DNA of 64,000 nucleotides. Origin: Steinernema hermaphroditum (Eukaryota > Nematoda > Chromadorea > Rhabditida > Steinernematidae). The position numbers and the translations under genes are program-made. The stretch covers positions 1 to 64,000 of the forward strand of contig JAUCMV010000012.1 in the NCBI GenBank assembly GCA_030435675.1, in the 5' to 3' direction. Below, one piece after another: positions 62,101 through 64,000 of the stretch. The notes beneath the pieces are model-generated. The model was not told where the DNA came from, did not search any database, and worked only from the letters and a program-made list of their open reading frames with translations. How positions within the stretch are numbered: the stretch's first letter is position 1; each line of letters opens with the position of its first letter.

Positions 62101-64000
62101 GGATCTTGTAGAACTGCACGAGCCTGATCGAACGCGCCTATTCCCGTTGGGATTACTGTGGACTATCTTAGTTTCCTGCAAAACTTTCAATTCGAGACAG
62201 ATAGGGCCTTGTTCATGCAAAGAGTTCTGCATCTGACCCTCCTGCTCCAAAGTACCATAGCATTTTTATGATTGGATCTTGTAGAACTGCACGAGCCTGA
62301 TCGAACGCGCCTATTCCCGTTGGGTTTACTGTGGACTATCTTAGTTTCCTGCAAAACTTTCAATTCGAGACAGATAGGGCCCTTGTTCATGCAAAGAGTT
62401 CTGCATCTGACCCTCCTGCTCCAAAGTACCATAGCATTTTTATGATTGGATCTTGTAGAACTGCACGAGCCTGATCGAACGCGCCTATTCCCGTTGGGAT
62501 TTACTGTGGACTATCTTAGTTTCCTGCAAAACTTTCAATTCGAGACAGATAGGGCCTTGTTCATGCAAAGAGTTCTGCATCTGACCCTCCTGCTCCAAAG
62601 TACCATAGCATTTTTATGATTGGATCTTGTAGAACTGCACGAGCCTGATCGAACGCGCCTATTCCCGTTGGGATTACTGTGGACTATCTTAGTTTCCTGC
62701 AAAACTTTCAATTCGAGACAGATAGGGCCCTTGTTCATGCAAAGAGTTCTGCATCTGACCCTCCTGCTCCAAAGTACCATAGCATTTTTATGATTGGATC
62801 TTGTAGAACTGCACGAGCCTGATCGAACGCGCCTATTCCCGTTGGGTTTACTGTGGACTATCTTAGTTTCCTGCAAAACTTTCAATTCGAGACAGATAGG
62901 GCCCTTGTTCATACAAAGAGTTCTGCATCTGACCCTCCTGCTCCAAAGTACCATAGCATTTTTATGATTGGATCTTGTAGAACTGCACGAGCCTGATCGA
63001 ACGCGCCTATTCCCGTTGGGATTACTGTGGACTATCTTAGTTTCCTGCAAAACTTTCAATTCGAGACAGATAGGGCCTTGTTCATGCAAAGAGTTCTGCA
63101 TCTGACCCTCCTGCTCCAAAGTACCATAGCATTTTTATGATTGGATCTTGTAGAACTGCACGAGCCTGATCGAACGCGCCTACTCCCGTTGGATTTCCTG
63201 TGGACTATCTTAGTTTCCTGCAAAACTTTCAATTCGAGACAGCTAGGCCCTTGCTCACTCCAAGAGCTCTGCATCTGACCCTCCTGCTCCAAAGTACCAT
63301 AGCATTTTTATGATTGGATCTTGTAGAACTGCACGAGCCTGATCGAACGCGCCTACTCCCGTTGGATTTCCTGTGGACTATCTTAGTTTCCTGCAAAACT
63401 TTCAATTCGAGACAGACAGGGCCCTTGCTCATGCACCAAGAGTTCTGCATCTGACCCTCCTGCTCCAAAGTACCATAGCATTTTTATGATTGGATCTTGT
63501 AGAACTGCACGAGCCTGATCGAACGCGCCTATTCCCGTTGGGATTTACTGTGGACTATCTTAGTTTCCTGCAAAACTTTCAATTCGAGACAGATAGGGCC
63601 CTTGTTCATGCAAAGAGTTCTGCATCTGACCCTCCTGCTCCAAAGTACCATAGCATTTTTATGATTGGATCTTGTAGAACTGCACGAGCCTGATCGAACG
63701 CGCCTATTCCCGTTGGGTTTACTGTGGACTATCTTAGTTTCCTGCAAAACTTTCAATTCGAGACAGATAGGGCCCTTGTTCATGCAAAGAGTTCTGCATC
63801 TGACCCTCCTGCTCCAAAGTACCATAGCATTTTTATGATTGGATCTTGTAGAACTGCACGAGCCTGATCGAACGCGCCTATTCCCGTTGGATTTACTGTG
63901 GACTATCTTAGTTTCCTGCAAAACTTTCAATTCGAGACAGATAGGGCCTTGTTCATGCAAAGAGTTCTGCATCTGACCCTCCTGCTCCAAAGTACCATAG
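53149..64000 (+). repeat. Block 5: about 62 monomers plus a partial unit, block-3-like mixture
   Basis: 173-, 174- and 176-bp long-form units are mixed again, as in block 3, and the linked ggatttcctg / caaggccc dimer returns. It occurs with agcaaggccc at 53,331, 54,552, 55,073, 55,419, 60,287 and 61,852 and with agctaggccc at 63,241. Spacings are 7, 3, 2, 28, 9 and 8 monomers. The C allele attcacgttggg near 59,706 matches one near 39,676. No gene is present. Confidence 0.85.
63931..64000 (+). repeat. Partial terminal monomer
   Basis: The first 70 bp of a long-form 173-type unit (atagggcc, tgttcatgcaaagagttc), cut by the window edge at position 70. The array continues beyond the window. Confidence 0.97.

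Larger units (their letters stand above)
1..64000 (+). repeat. Satellite DNA array, 173/174-bp monomer, about 368 complete copies
   Basis: The whole window is made of head-to-tail copies of one monomer, with the landmark ttcgagaca recurring every 173 or 174 bp (extremes 172 and 178). No copy is inverted and nothing interrupts the array. By eye most monomers differ at only a few to about twenty positions. A hand-counted consensus is about 45% GC and has about six CpGs. Such arrays are typical of eukaryotic centromeric, pericentromeric or other heterochromatic satellites, and the period is close to a nucleosome repeat length. The centromeric role is inferred; no kinetochore signal is proven here. 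I do not recognise the family and cannot assign a taxon. No stretch in the window holds a gene. Confidence 0.98.

Noticed and set aside
1..64000. CRISPR array
   Set aside because: The repeats are contiguous 173-174-bp units with no unique spacers and no cas genes, unlike the short repeats and variable spacers of CRISPR.
1..64000. Human-type alpha satellite (171 bp)
   Set aside because: The period is 173/174 bp, the composition is about 45% GC, and I see no resemblance to alpha-satellite landmarks and no exact CENP-B box.
1..64000. Ribosomal DNA spacer subrepeats or a transposon-internal tandem repeat
   Set aside because: No rRNA coding sequence, terminal repeat or transposon coding region appears anywhere in 64 kb. 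A spacer or element origin of the monomer cannot be excluded, but nothing here supports it.
1..64000. Assembly artefact from repeated insertion of the same reads
   Set aside because: Private point mutations, singletons and gradual subfamily change along the window argue for a real array, although local copy number could still be wrong and can only be settled from raw long reads.

Overview
The window is one uninterrupted tandem array of a single satellite DNA family. About 368 complete head-to-tail monomers, each usually 173 or 174 bp (172-178 bp seen), run from base 1 to a cut monomer at 63,931-64,000. All copies have the same orientation. I see no unique sequence, transposon, RNA gene, CRISPR array or credible protein-coding gene. 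Both ends lie inside the array, so its true size is unknown. A consensus monomer counted by hand is about 45% GC with about six CpGs. An array of this kind, with a nucleosome-sized period and multi-monomer (higher-order) repeats, points to a eukaryotic chromosome, most likely a centromeric, pericentromeric or other heterochromatic block. I do not recognise the monomer and cannot name the species.

Monomer anatomy, taking base 1 (ttcgagaca) as position 1: variation is confined mainly to window A (positions 10-35), point sites at 52, 54 and 70, window B (81-85) and window C (124-140). Between them lie near-invariant blocks at about 36-69, 86-123 and 141-173 plus 1-9. The two main A alleles are a 'short' form (cagggccc, tgctcacaccaagagctc) and a 'long' form (atagggcc, tgttcatgcaaagagttc).

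Layout. Block 1 (1-11,072) has 64 monomers in a perfect 173-bp register, with clear but irregular higher-order repeats. Block 2 (11,073-17,658) has the same subfamily with the first 174- and 175-bp units and further local duplications. A subfamily boundary follows at about 17.2-18.3 kb, where several diagnostic variants disappear. Block 3 (17,659-28,938) is more uniform and mixes 173- to 176-bp units. Block 4 (28,939-53,148) is dominated by 174-bp units, with a homogeneous core at 36,770-43,030. Block 5 (53,149-64,000) returns to a block-3-like mixture and shares rare linked variants with 23.4-28.1 kb. The right-hand 46 kb therefore looks roughly layered around a 174-bp core.

Long minus-strand reading frames (up to 1,015 codons) exist only because 174 is a multiple of three and the repeated 58-codon frame happens to lack a stop. 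They are not genes. Nothing here encodes an enzyme or defence system. What is worth attention is the array's evolutionary architecture: higher-order repeat phases, length switching, layered subfamilies, and a possible but weak CENP-B-box-like motif.
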